Positions 1 through 8,610 of a DNA stretch of 38,687 nt are shown here, piece after piece. The DNA is from CBFIJI01 sp965662885 (GTDB taxonomy: Bacteria; Bacteroidota; Bacteroidia; Flavobacteriales; Flavobacteriaceae). Where the stretch lies: the NCBI GenBank assembly GCA_965662885.1, contig CBFIJI010000009.1, positions 1 to 38,687 of the forward strand, in the 5' to 3' direction. The notes beneath the pieces were generated by a model that saw only the letters and a program-made list of their open reading frames with translations, ran no database searches and was not told the origin of the DNA. Position numbers and translations under genes: made by a program. Positions within the stretch are counted from its first letter, which is position 1, and each line of letters starts with the position of its first letter.

Positions 1-63
1 GTTCTCTTGGAGCGACCCTCATCCGCCTTGGCGGATAATACTCTACCCCTGAGCTACTTTCGC
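1..63 (-). tRNA. tRNA-like sequence, truncated by window edge and degenerate
   Basis: Read on the minus strand from 63, the sequence begins with a plausible 7-nt acceptor strand (GCGAAAG), then TA and a textbook D-arm (GCTC AGGGGTA GAGT). The anticodon region does not fold canonically: the best stem is ATCCG/CGGAT with a 6-nt loop CCAAGG, which has no T33. The region where a T-loop TTCRA is expected reads TCCAAGA, and its flanks do not pair well. The GCC in the loop and the GGTCGC that follows recall tRNA-Gly, but an intact tRNA-Gly is not supported. It may be a tRNA relic, or an unusual tRNA whose 3' end lies left of the window. Confidence 0.35.
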
Positions 64-237
64 TTGTGGTGTGCAAATTTAAAATAAAATTTTAATCTAA
101 CAGCATCTATCCTAAAAATACAACAAGATAAAAGAAGGTTTATAAGAACCCTCTAGGAACCCTTAACAGGGAACTCTTTTTAATGACGTACATCCCTTAA
201 TTAAGCAATTTTGTGCTTTTTTTTGCAAAATCCTTAC

Positions 238-245
238 TATATTTA
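238..245 (+). promoter_or_regulatory. weak -7-like element upstream of sulfatase
   Basis: TATATTTA differs by one base from the Bacteroidota -7 consensus TAnnTTTG and ends about 21 nt before the GTG start of the sulfatase. The nearest TTG triplets (211-213 and 223-225) are not at an ideal distance. Apart from this, 64-266 shows only AT-rich sequence. Confidence 0.3.
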
Positions 246-266
246 AGATGAAAAAACCAAAACAAC

Positions 267-1697
267 GTGAAATCATCGACCATCAAAACAATTCAATTGT
301 GTATAGTGATTTTGGCACTAATCAACTTCAAGCCACTATATGCCCAAAAAACATCCTCTTCAAAAACCAATTTTATCATCATTTTTACCGATGATTTGGG
401 CTATGGAGATTTGAGTTCCTTTGGACATCCCACCCTAAAAACACCTCATTTAGATCAGATGGCTATGGAAGGCCAACGATGGACCAATTTTTATGTTGGG
501 GCTAGTGTTTGTACACCCAGTCGTGCAGCCTTACTTACAGGTCGCTTACCACTTAGAAGTGGAATGAGTAACGATACGACCCGCGTCCTTTTTCCCAATT
601 CTAAAAATGGACTTCCAGCTTCTGAAATTACATTGGCAGAACAACTCCAAGCTGTCGGCTATCAAACTGCCGCCATTGGAAAATGGCATTTGGGTCATAA
701 GGAACAATACCTTCCCACCAACAATGGCTTTGACTATTATTACGGCATCCCCTATTCCAACGATATGGACGTTCCAGAAGCAGTAACCCAAGCAGCTGGT
801 GGTTACTGGAATTTTTGGGAAAATCCCAAAAATATCAAAATAGAAAACTTTAATGTTCCCCTGCTGCGAAATACAGAGATCATCGAACGTCCAACAGATC
901 AAAACACCATCACCCAACGCTATACAGAAGAAACCATTCAATACATTAAGAAAAATAAGGACCAACCCTTTTTTATCTATTTGGCGCACAGTATGCCCCA
1001 TGTTCCTCTATTTGCCTCCAAAGCGTTTTTGGGGACCAGCAAACGTGGACTTTATGGGGATGTTGTTGAAGAAATTGATCATGGTGTGGGGCAGATCATC
1101 GCCACATTAAAAGAAGAAGGGCTGTCAGAAAATACCATAGTAGTCTTTACCTCCGATAACGGTCCTTGGCTTACTTTTCGTCAAAACGGCGGAAGTGCTG
1201 GCTTGTTAAGAGCTGGAAAAGGAACTACCTGGGAAGGTGGTATGCGTGTCCCTACCGTTTTTTGGGGACCCACCAACATCACACCAGGCTTGGTGAGTCA
1301 TATCGGTTCCACCATGGACCTGTTTGCCACCTTTAGTGCCATTGCTGATGTACCCCTGCCTGAAGATCGTATCTTAGACAGTAAAGACCTCGGTCCCACC
1401 CTTTTTCATTTGGAAGAAAGTGAACGCAATTCCCTCTTATACTATCGAGGAACTGAAGTCTATGCTGCCCGTTTAGGTGACTTTAAAGCTCACTATATTA
1501 CCAAAGGAGCATACGGCCAATTTGGAGATAAAAAAATCCATAATCCACCTTTGCTTTATCATTTAGGTTCAGATCCTTCAGAGGAATTCGATATTGCTCA
1601 AAAGCATCCTGAAGTGCTCCAAGCCCTTGCGAAAATGGTGGCAGAACATCGATCAAAATTGGTTCAAGGAAAAGATCAAATGGGTGCCAGAGATTAA
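267..1697 (+). CDS. secreted type I (formylglycine-dependent) sulfatase
   Basis: Hydrolyses sulfate esters, probably on polysaccharides or glycans, in the periplasm or outside the cell. The 476-aa product has a signal peptide (hydrophobic about residues 9-20, likely cleavage near LYAQ at 24-27). The metal-binding motif TDDLGYGD is at 41-48. The sulfatase signature CTPSR starts at C82, the residue converted to formylglycine. GKWHLG is at 138-143, SDNG at 296-299 and the GKGTTWEGGMRVP segment near 317-329, so the active site looks complete. The start is GTG at 267: a TGA at 249 closes the frame and no ATG lies between. The gene stands alone and converges on mutS with a 3-nt gap. Activation needs a formylglycine-generating enzyme, and a candidate lies at 29795-30850. 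Substrate and S1 subfamily cannot be told from sequence alone. Confidence 0.93.
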   Translation: MKSSTIKTIQLCIVILALINFKPLYAQKTSSSKTNFIIIFTDDLGYGDLSSFGHPTLKTPHLDQMAMEGQRWTNFYVGASVCTPSRAALLTGRLPLRSGMSNDTTRVLFPNSKNGLPASEITLAEQLQAVGYQTAAIGKWHLGHKEQYLPTNNGFDYYYGIPYSNDMDVPEAVTQAAGGYWNFWENPKNIKIENFNVPLLRNTEIIERPTDQNTITQRYTEETIQYIKKNKDQPFFIYLAHSMPHVPLFASKAFLGTSKRGLYGDVVEEIDHGVGQIIATLKEEGLSENTIVVFTSDNGPWLTFRQNGGSAGLLRAGKGTTWEGGMRVPTVFWGPTNITPGLVSHIGSTMDLFATFSAIADVPLPEDRILDSKDLGPTLFHLEESERNSLLYYRGTEVYAARLGDFKAHYITKGAYGQFGDKKIHNPPLLYHLGSDPSEEFDIAQKHPEVLQALAKMVAEHRSKLVQGKDQMGARD

Positions 1698-1700
1698 TGG

Positions 1701-4307
1701 CTACTCCCCTTTTTTGGTCAACCTGCGTTTGATTTGATTAAGCTGCATCAAGGCCTCCACTGGGGTTAAGGTATCGATATCGATTGCGGTGATTTCTTCC
1801 CGTAATTCCTCCAACAAAGGATCGTCCAAATTAAAAAACTGCAACTGCATAGTATTGTCTTTTGAGGAGGGTCTTTTTTTGTGGGATTCCGTTCCATGCA
1901 CCTCCTCCAAACGTTGGAGCTTTTGTGTTGCTGTATTGACAACATGTTGCGGCATTCCAGCCATTCGTGCTACATGAATACCAAAACTATGCGCACTTCC
2001 CCCAGGAACAAGTTTGCGTAAAAACAGTACTTTTTCTTTAAGTTCTTTTACAGAAACATTATAATTTTTGATTCGAGTGAGCAACTGTGCCATCTCATTC
2101 AACTCATGATAATGCGTAGCAAACAAGACTTTTGGACGATAAGGATGTTCGTGTAAATATTCTGAAATGGCCCAAGCAATGGAGATACCATCATACGTGC
2201 TTGTACCTCGACCAATTTCATCGAGTAAAACCAAACTTCGTTCGCTGATATTATTGAGAATGGAAGCCGTTTCATTCATTTCTACCATAAACGTAGAAGC
2301 CCCCATAGATATGTTATCACTCGCACCTACACGCGTAAATATTTTATCAACCAATCCGATGGTTGCTTTGGTAGCTGGAACAAAACTTCCAATTTGTGTC
2401 AATAAACAAATGAGTGCTGTTTGGCGTAAAATTGCTGACTTTCCAGACATGTTTGGACCGGTAATCATGATGATTTGTTGGGTTGCTGGATCTAAGATCA
2501 GGTCGTTAGCAATGTAGGGAGTCCCCGGGGGAAGCTGTTGTTCAATGACCGGATGACGACCACCTTGAATTTCCAATTGCTTGGTATCATTGATTTCTGG
2601 ACAACAATAATGTTGCTTTTTAGCCAAAAGGGCAAAACCACATAAACAATCCAAACTGGCCAAAATAGCTGCATTGGTTTTTAATACCTGAAGTTGTTGT
2701 TGTAAGTGCCCAACCAATTCCGCAAATAACTGTTGTTCCAAAAGTTGAATTTGATCTTGTGCCGATAAAATTTTGGTTTCAAATTCTTTTAATTCTTCCG
2801 TAATATAGCGTTCCGCATTGACCAAAGTTTGTTTTCGAACCCAATCATCAGGTACTTTATCTTTATGGGTATTGCGAACTTCTATATAATACCCAAACAC
2901 ATTATTAAAGGCTATTTTTAAGGAGGGAATTCCCGTACGAGTGGTCTCCCGATCTAAGAGGGCGTCCAAATGAGCTTGTGTGTCAGATCGAAGGTTGCGT
3001 AATTCGTCCAATTCTGTTGAGAACCCTGGAGCAATAACATTGCCTTTATTCACCAAAACAGGAGCTTCAGGATGGAGGGTGTGTTTTAAAAGATCAATTA
3101 AGTCCTCCGTATCCATTAAGGTAGATGCAATGGTCTCCAAAGCAGTTAATTTCGAAGCTGCTAAATGCACTTTTAAAGGTGGGATGAGTTGAAGGGAATC
3201 GAGCAATTGCACCAATTCTCTTGGACGAATTCGTTCTGTAGCAATTTTTGCCATTATCCGTTCCAAGTCAATTATTTGATCCAATGTTTGACGCAGGGTG
3301 TCGAGATGATTAGCATGTTCCAACAAATCCTTGACAAGCCTATGCCGTTTTTCGATTGCTGCTTTATCCTTTAATGGAAAAGCCAACCAACGTTTTAATA
3401 AACGTCCCCCCATAGCCGTTTGCGTTCGGTCAATCACTTGTATTAGGGGAACACCTTCGGGATGTGTAGGTTGAAACAGCTCTAAATTGCGAATCGTAAA
3501 TTGATCCAGCCAAACATGAGATTGATTTTCTAGGACACGAATAGCAGTGATGTGTGATAACCTGTGGTGTTGTGTACTGGAAAGATAATGCAAAACAGCC
3601 CCTGCTGCGCTAATGCCATTGTGTTGTTTTTCTACACCAAAACCAGCAAGCGTTTGTGTATTAAAATGCTGGATTAATTTCTCCATAGCTGCTGTATGAA
3701 CAAAAGCCCAATCCTCCATAAAAAAAGTATGGAAAGCGGTTCCAAACTGAGTTTCAAACTGTTTTTTTTGGGGTTTTGAAATCAAGACTTCACTGGGTGA
3801 AAAATTTTGAAGCAACTGTGCCACCTCATCTTCACTACCTTCAGCCAACCAGAAATCTCCAGTTGAAATGTCTAAAAAGGAAATCCCAATACTTTTTTTC
3901 CCTAAAAAAATAGCGGCCAAATAATTGTGCTTTTTTTGATCTAAGACATCATCGTTTAGAGAAACTCCGGGGGTTACCAATTCCGTTACACCCCGTTTAA
4001 CAATAGTCTTGGTCATCTTAGGGTCTTCCAATTGATCACAAATGGCCACCCGACACCCTGCCCGAACCAATTTGGGTAAATAGGTGTTTAAGGAATGATG
4101 GGGGAAACCTGCTAATGCCGTTTCACTAGTACTCCCCGCTCCTCTTTTGGTTAAGATAATTCCAAGGATATCAGCAGCTTTAATAGCATCATCCCCAAAA
4201 GTTTCATAAAAATCACCCACACGAAATAATAACAACGCATCAGGGTATTTCACCTTGATTTGGTTGTACTGCTTCATTAAGGGAGTTACTTTTCCGGATT
4301 TCGCCAC
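1701..4307 (-). CDS. mutS: DNA mismatch repair protein MutS
   Basis: Recognises mismatches and small loops and starts methyl-independent mismatch repair with MutL. The 868-aa length is usual for MutS. The N-terminal mismatch-reading motif Phe-Tyr-Glu is at 33-35 (in GDFYETFG). The C-terminal ABC-type ATPase has Walker A TGPNMSGKS near 615-622, followed by Walker B and signature LLDEIGRGTSTYDG. The start is GTG at 4307: the upstream frame is closed by TAG a few codons earlier, and MAKSGKVTPLMKQYN is the usual flavobacterial beginning. A weak -7-like element (CGAAAGTA on the plus strand, 4326-4333) lies just upstream. The gene converges with the sulfatase. Confidence 0.98.
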   Translation of the reverse strand: MAKSGKVTPLMKQYNQIKVKYPDALLLFRVGDFYETFGDDAIKAADILGIILTKRGAGSTSETALAGFPHHSLNTYLPKLVRAGCRVAICDQLEDPKMTKTIVKRGVTELVTPGVSLNDDVLDQKKHNYLAAIFLGKKSIGISFLDISTGDFWLAEGSEDEVAQLLQNFSPSEVLISKPQKKQFETQFGTAFHTFFMEDWAFVHTAAMEKLIQHFNTQTLAGFGVEKQHNGISAAGAVLHYLSSTQHHRLSHITAIRVLENQSHVWLDQFTIRNLELFQPTHPEGVPLIQVIDRTQTAMGGRLLKRWLAFPLKDKAAIEKRHRLVKDLLEHANHLDTLRQTLDQIIDLERIMAKIATERIRPRELVQLLDSLQLIPPLKVHLAASKLTALETIASTLMDTEDLIDLLKHTLHPEAPVLVNKGNVIAPGFSTELDELRNLRSDTQAHLDALLDRETTRTGIPSLKIAFNNVFGYYIEVRNTHKDKVPDDWVRKQTLVNAERYITEELKEFETKILSAQDQIQLLEQQLFAELVGHLQQQLQVLKTNAAILASLDCLCGFALLAKKQHYCCPEINDTKQLEIQGGRHPVIEQQLPPGTPYIANDLILDPATQQIIMITGPNMSGKSAILRQTALICLLTQIGSFVPATKATIGLVDKIFTRVGASDNISMGASTFMVEMNETASILNNISERSLVLLDEIGRGTSTYDGISIAWAISEYLHEHPYRPKVLFATHYHELNEMAQLLTRIKNYNVSVKELKEKVLFLRKLVPGGSAHSFGIHVARMAGMPQHVVNTATQKLQRLEEVHGTESHKKRPSSKDNTMQLQFFNLDDPLLEELREEITAIDIDTLTPVEALMQLNQIKRRLTKKGE

Positions 4308-4428
4308 TTGGAGATAGGGTTTCTACGAAAGTAATTATTATTTAAAACTTGTCGAACTTCTCCTAAAATAAAACAGAGAATTTTTTAAACAATTTATTTG
4401 ATAGTACTTTTACCCACTAAATTTGAGC

Positions 4429-4962
4429 ATGCGAAAATTAAAGAATAGCGAACTCATCAGGAAAAGTGCAAAGGAATTTAAGAAAGCTCCCAAAACACCC
4501 CTTATTTTAATTTTGGATAATATTCGAAGTTTAAATAATATTGGATCGGTGTTCCGTTCGGCGGATGCTTTTTTAATTGAAAAGATCTACCTCTGTGGAA
4601 TTACTGCCCAACCACCTCACAAGGACATTCATAAAACTGCCCTAGGAGCAACGGAAACAGTCGCTTGGGAATACGCCCCAGACACGTTGAGTTTAGTGGA
4701 AAAATTAGTAGGGGAACACATCGCTATTTTTGCTGTTGAACAAACCGAAAAAGCAATTTCTTTGGAGAACTTCCAACCTGTAAAAGGAAAAACCTATGCC
4801 TTTATTCTCGGTAATGAAATCAAAGGTGTAGAACAAAAAGTGATTGACCGTATTCAACAAGCTATTGAAATACCTCAGTTAGGAACTAAGCATTCACTAA
4901 ATATAAGTGTTGCTGCGGGCGTTGTCCTTTGGGATTTCTTTTTTAAGTTCCGACAGCATTAA
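4429..4962 (+). CDS. SpoU/TrmH-family RNA 2'-O-methyltransferase
   Basis: SAM-dependent methyltransferase of the SPOUT class, acting on tRNA or rRNA ribose. The 177-aa product has the three knot motifs: NIGSVFRSADAF (motif 1, with the conserved Asn and Arg), FILGNEIKGV (motif 2) and IPQLGTKHSLNISVAAGV (motif 3). It lacks the extra N-terminal substrate-binding domain of RlmB-like members, so it resembles TrmH-type minimal enzymes. ATG 4429 is preferred to the in-frame TTG at 4423. The 3' end overlaps the convergent folK-dNK gene by 20 bp. The RNA target is not predictable from the sequence. Confidence 0.88.
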   Translation: MRKLKNSELIRKSAKEFKKAPKTPLILILDNIRSLNNIGSVFRSADAFLIEKIYLCGITAQPPHKDIHKTALGATETVAWEYAPDTLSLVEKLVGEHIAIFAVEQTEKAISLENFQPVKGKTYAFILGNEIKGVEQKVIDRIQQAIEIPQLGTKHSLNISVAAGVVLWDFFFKFRQH

Positions 4963-6064
4963 TTTTCCTTAGTAGCTGTTGGAAAGCTTGGCCATCAGTT
5001 TTAAAATCAAAAGCCGTTGCATCAATTTCTAGTATGGGGAAGGGATGGGATTGTTTTAAAAAATGTAAATAACCCGAAGTGATTTTCTGAAGATATTCCT
5101 CTTCAATATTTTCTTCAAAGGAGCGTCCTCTTTTTTTTATGTTGGCCAACAATTGTTTTATCGGTTGATGAAGATAAATCATCAAATCAGGGACAACGGT
5201 CGCTTTATTTATCTCGTCAAACCGCTTTTTATAAGCCACTAAGTTTTGAGAACTTAAATTCTGTTCAGCAAAAATCATCGACTTGTAAATAGAGTAATCA
5301 GCAATAACAGGATTTTGAATATTTTCTTTCCAAAAGGTTTTTCCTGTCTCAAAGCGGTCTTCTAAAAAAAATGTTTCTACAGCTAAAGCAGCTACCTCAG
5401 GGTTTTGATAGAATGCTTCGAGATGAGGGTTTTTAGTAAAAGACTCATAAAGGGGAGTCACTTGATAGGTGTCAGACACATGTTGCGTTAGGGTTGTTTT
5501 TCCAGCACCAATATTGCCTTCAATGACGATATAGGGAAATTGCTTAAAAATAGAAGGCAACCATAAATTGAAATCCAAAACGCTAAGATGTGCGCTATCC
5601 GTTGATTGGCGGAGCAGTGTTTCCATATCTTTATCCAAAACAGGATGGATAAAATGAGCAGCAATTTCCGTCATTGGAAGTAAAACAAAATTACGATTGG
5701 TCATCCGTGGGTGGGGAATCGTTAAATCAGGAGTTTCAATGATTTGATTTTCATAAAAAAGAATATCCAAATCGAGCGTCCGGTCTTGATAGCCCTGTCC
5801 TTTGGACCTTAACCTTCCAAATTTAGATTCAATCGCCAAGAGTACACGGAGTAATTCTTTAGGAGAAAGTTCTGTTTTAACGCACAGACAAGCATTTAAA
5901 AAGGGGGTGCTTTCAAAACCCCAAGAAGGAGATTCATAAAGAGATGATACCGCAGTAATTTCAATCGAGTACTGTTCTAAGGCACTAAGTGACTGCTGAA
6001 TAAACAGGCTACGATTTCCTGAATTACTTCCAACAGAAAGGAAGGCTTTTTGTAAATGATCCAT
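4943..6064 (-). CDS. folK: fusion: HPPK (FolK) + deoxynucleoside kinase
   Basis: A two-domain protein of 373 aa. Residues about 1-160 are 6-hydroxymethyl-7,8-dihydropterin pyrophosphokinase of folate synthesis: the FLSVGSN start, then the signature RTLDLDIL from about residue 95. Residues about 178-370 are a dNK-type kinase: P-loop GNIGAGKT at about 183-190, the DYSIYKSMIFA segment and an arginine-containing lid (KKRGRSFEE). It would phosphorylate a deoxynucleoside for salvage. ATG 6064 is chosen because MDHLQKAFLSVGSN is a standard HPPK start; the longer frame would begin at a GTG at 6097 and run through the promoter. The fusion is known in aquatic Bacteroidota. Both domains look intact. Deoxynucleoside specificity cannot be read here. 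Confidence 0.92.
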   Translation of the reverse strand: MDHLQKAFLSVGSNSGNRSLFIQQSLSALEQYSIEITAVSSLYESPSWGFESTPFLNACLCVKTELSPKELLRVLLAIESKFGRLRSKGQGYQDRTLDLDILFYENQIIETPDLTIPHPRMTNRNFVLLPMTEIAAHFIHPVLDKDMETLLRQSTDSAHLSVLDFNLWLPSIFKQFPYIVIEGNIGAGKTTLTQHVSDTYQVTPLYESFTKNPHLEAFYQNPEVAALAVETFFLEDRFETGKTFWKENIQNPVIADYSIYKSMIFAEQNLSSQNLVAYKKRFDEINKATVVPDLMIYLHQPIKQLLANIKKRGRSFEENIEEEYLQKITSGYLHFLKQSHPFPILEIDATAFDFKTDGQAFQQLLRKINAVGT

Positions 6065-6081
6065 CAACTTATAATTCTTCG

Positions 6082-6089
6082 CAAAGCTA
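6082..6089 (-). promoter_or_regulatory. -7 promoter element for folK-dNK
   Basis: The minus strand reads TAGCTTTG, an exact match to TAnnTTTG, ending 17 nt before the ATG at 6064. No good -33 TTG is seen at the right distance. It is back-to-back with the sppA element, 8 bp away. Confidence 0.5.
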
Positions 6090-6097
6090 CAAAACAC

Positions 6098-6105
6098 TAT
6101 ATTTG
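6098..6105 (+). promoter_or_regulatory. -7 promoter element for sppA
   Basis: TATATTTG matches TAnnTTTG exactly and lies 19 nt before the sppA ATG. A TTCG at 6077-6080 is the only -33-like sequence. The divergent folK-dNK element is 8 bp to the left. Confidence 0.5.
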
Positions 6106-6124
6106 TGACTAACTTTTTTTATAA

Positions 6125-7894
6125 ATGAATTTTTTAAAATCCTTCTTTGCCTCCCTTTTAGGAAGCTTTGCGGCCTTTGGACTTGCCTTATTTTTCTTCT
6201 TTATTTTTATTGCTTCAATTGCTACGACTTTTTCAGCACAAGAAGCGATAACCTCTATTAAAGAAGACAGTGTTTTATTTCTTGATTTAAACAAAGGAGT
6301 ACGTGACCGAGCGCAACAACTGGATCAATTTCAGGAACTTTTTGGACTAAAACAACAGGTTTTGGGACTTAACACCATTATCGGTGGAATTAAAAAAGCA
6401 GCGGCAGATGATCGGATCAAAGGGATTAAGTTACGGGCTGATTTTGCCATGGCAGGCTGGGCACAAAGTCATGCCATTCGAACAGCTTTAGTAGAATTTA
6501 AAGAAAGTGGTAAATTCATTTATGCCTATGCGGATGTTCTCTCCCAAAAAGGCTATTATCTGAGTTCTGTTGCAGATAGTATTATGTTGAATCCTGCCGG
6601 GATGCTAGACTTTAAAGGTCTTTCTTCAGAAGTCTTGTATTACAATGATTTCCAAGAAAAATATGGCGTTAAAATGGAAGTTGTCCGCCATGGAAAATAT
6701 AAAAGTGCTGTTGAGCCCTATTTACAAAGAAGCATGTCCGATGCTAATCGAAGTCAAATAAAAGAACTTTTAGAGGCAATTTGGAGTTCGCTTAGGACAG
6801 CCATAGCAACAGATCGCCAATTATCTAATGAAACACTTGATATCATTGCTACTGAAGTTAGCGCTGGACTTCCAAAAATGGCTTTAGAACAAAAATTAAT
6901 TGATCGTGTAGGCCATGAAGATGCATTCGATATCATGCTCAAAACCGCTATGGGTTTTTCCCCAACAGAAAAACTCCATGAAGTCAGTGTTCAAGAAGTG
7001 AATGCTTCAAAGAGTGATTATGATAAAACAATCAAAGATCGAATAGCAGTCATTTATGCACAAGGACCTATTCTCTACGGTGAAGGAAGTGAAAGTGTCA
7101 TTGCACAAGGCCTTTTCGTTAAAGAAATCGAAAAAGCCACCCAAGATGATTGGATCAAAGCGATTGTATTACGAATTAACTCTCCTGGTGGAAGTGCCTT
7201 AACTTCTGAAATCTTGTGGCAAAGCTTGGAACGCGCCAAAGAAAAAAAACCCCTAGTGGTTTCTATGGGAAATGTAGCAGCCTCAGGAGGCTATTATATC
7301 GCAGCTGGAGCAGATAAAATATTTGCAGAACCATTAACAGTAACTGGTTCTATTGGTGTTTTTGCAACACTCCCCAATTTTGAAGGGCTAAGTAAGGACT
7401 TGGGAATCAATGCCGAACAGGTCAATACCCATAAAAATGCCATGGGATACAGTCCCTTTGAACCTATATCCGAAAGCTACCGTAAAAACACCAAAGCAGG
7501 GATCGAACATATTTACTCCCTTTTTAAGGAGCGGGTTGCCGCTGGTAGAAATTTATCTTTAACAAATGTTGAAGCCATTGCACAAGGAAGAGTATGGTCA
7601 GGTACCCAAGCACTTGAAGTGGGCTTGGTTGACGCCTTAGGCTCTCTTGATGATGCTGTTAAAGCTGCTGCTGAATTGGCTGAAATTGAAGAGTATAACC
7701 GCATTGAATATCCCAAAATCGAAGCCAATATTGAAACCCTATTTCAAGGCTTTGGTGTATTGGTCAACGGCCCAAAAAATAGCTTTGAAAAATTAATTCC
7801 CCAATCCATTAAACCCCTTTTCGAAAACAGTACTGAAAACAATCACCTGTTAGGAATTCAAACACGACTTCCTTTCGAATTAAATATTTATTAA
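6125..7894 (+). CDS. sppA: signal peptide peptidase SppA, 67-kDa type
   Basis: Membrane-bound serine/lysine protease of family S49 that degrades cleaved signal peptides. The 589-aa length and two tandem S49 domains match the E. coli-type long form. One N-terminal transmembrane segment covers about residues 7-33. The general-base lysine is K193 in KYKSAVEP (the E. coli K209 context). The nucleophile is S387 in NVAASGGYY. INSPGGSA at about 351-358 forms the oxyanion-side loop. The start is the ATG at 6125, 19 nt after a consensus -7 element. The stop codon directly abuts the ATG of the next gene, so the two are almost certainly co-transcribed. Confidence 0.96.
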   Translation: MNFLKSFFASLLGSFAAFGLALFFFFIFIASIATTFSAQEAITSIKEDSVLFLDLNKGVRDRAQQLDQFQELFGLKQQVLGLNTIIGGIKKAAADDRIKGIKLRADFAMAGWAQSHAIRTALVEFKESGKFIYAYADVLSQKGYYLSSVADSIMLNPAGMLDFKGLSSEVLYYNDFQEKYGVKMEVVRHGKYKSAVEPYLQRSMSDANRSQIKELLEAIWSSLRTAIATDRQLSNETLDIIATEVSAGLPKMALEQKLIDRVGHEDAFDIMLKTAMGFSPTEKLHEVSVQEVNASKSDYDKTIKDRIAVIYAQGPILYGEGSESVIAQGLFVKEIEKATQDDWIKAIVLRINSPGGSALTSEILWQSLERAKEKKPLVVSMGNVAASGGYYIAAGADKIFAEPLTVTGSIGVFATLPNFEGLSKDLGINAEQVNTHKNAMGYSPFEPISESYRKNTKAGIEHIYSLFKERVAAGRNLSLTNVEAIAQGRVWSGTQALEVGLVDALGSLDDAVKAAAELAEIEEYNRIEYPKIEANIETLFQGFGVLVNGPKNSFEKLIPQSIKPLFENSTENNHLLGIQTRLPFELNIY

Positions 7895-8596
7895 ATGGAC
7901 ATTTCAAAACGTGAGCTGGCGGGGAAGATCTACTTGCTACTCGCAGGACTTTTTATTACCTCTTTAGTAGTATCCAACTTAATTTTTCAAAAATTCTTTT
8001 ATTGGCATCCCTTTGAATTTTCCATTTTTGGAAGCCGTCTTTTTGAATTATCAGTTGGAATACTTCCTTATCCTATCACCTTTCTTATCACCGATTTAAT
8101 TTCTGAAATCTTTGGGAAGAAAAAAGCCAATGAAGTGGTGGTCGTCGGTATTTTTGCCTCCTTCTTCTCTATGGGAATTCTCCTTATGGCCAACTATGTT
8201 CCCGCCATGGAAACCTCTCCCATAAGTGACGCCCTTTTTGACAAAGTATTTTCTCTTTCGCCCTTAGCTGTTCTTGCGTCAATGCTCGCTTATTTGTTTG
8301 CACAATTTGTCGATATTCGTATTTACCACTTCTGGAAAAAGCTCACCCAAGGAAAGATGCTATGGCTACGTAATAATTTTTCTACTTTTTTGTCTCAACT
8401 AATTGATACCTCAGTGGTTATTTCCTTATTGTGTTCGTTTGGAATTTTACCGTGGGATTTATTTTGGGGCTTGTTGCTTTCTGGTTTTATTTTTAAAGTA
8501 ATGGTTGCTGCCATAGATACCCCTTTTCTCTATTTTTTTGTTTGGTTGTTCCGGAAAAAATTCAATCTAAAAGTGAATGAAGAAATTCAACTTTAA
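7895..8596 (+). CDS. YhhQ/VUT-family (DUF165) queuosine-precursor transporter
   Basis: Integral membrane protein of 233 aa with about six hydrophobic helices. It carries family features such as the PYPITFLITDLISEIFGKKKAN segment (near 59-80) and the FxAQFVDIxIYHFWK segment in the middle. E. coli YhhQ imports preQ0/preQ1 for queuosine synthesis, and the same role is inferred here. It begins at the base after the sppA stop (zero-nt gap), and rluF follows 14 nt after its end. No other queuosine gene lies nearby. Confidence 0.85.
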   Translation: MDISKRELAGKIYLLLAGLFITSLVVSNLIFQKFFYWHPFEFSIFGSRLFELSVGILPYPITFLITDLISEIFGKKKANEVVVVGIFASFFSMGILLMANYVPAMETSPISDALFDKVFSLSPLAVLASMLAYLFAQFVDIRIYHFWKKLTQGKMLWLRNNFSTFLSQLIDTSVVISLLCSFGILPWDLFWGLLLSGFIFKVMVAAIDTPFLYFFVWLFRKKFNLKVNEEIQL

Positions 8597-8610
8597 ACAA
8601 TTAATAACCT

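Noticed and set aside
546..1001. Open frame of 151 codons on the minus strand inside the sulfatase
   Set aside because: It lies wholly within a strongly supported gene and has no recognisable domain.
2167..2517. Open frame of 116 codons on the plus strand opposite mutS
   Set aside because: It is antisense to the conserved MutS ATPase region; codon constraint there explains the open frame.
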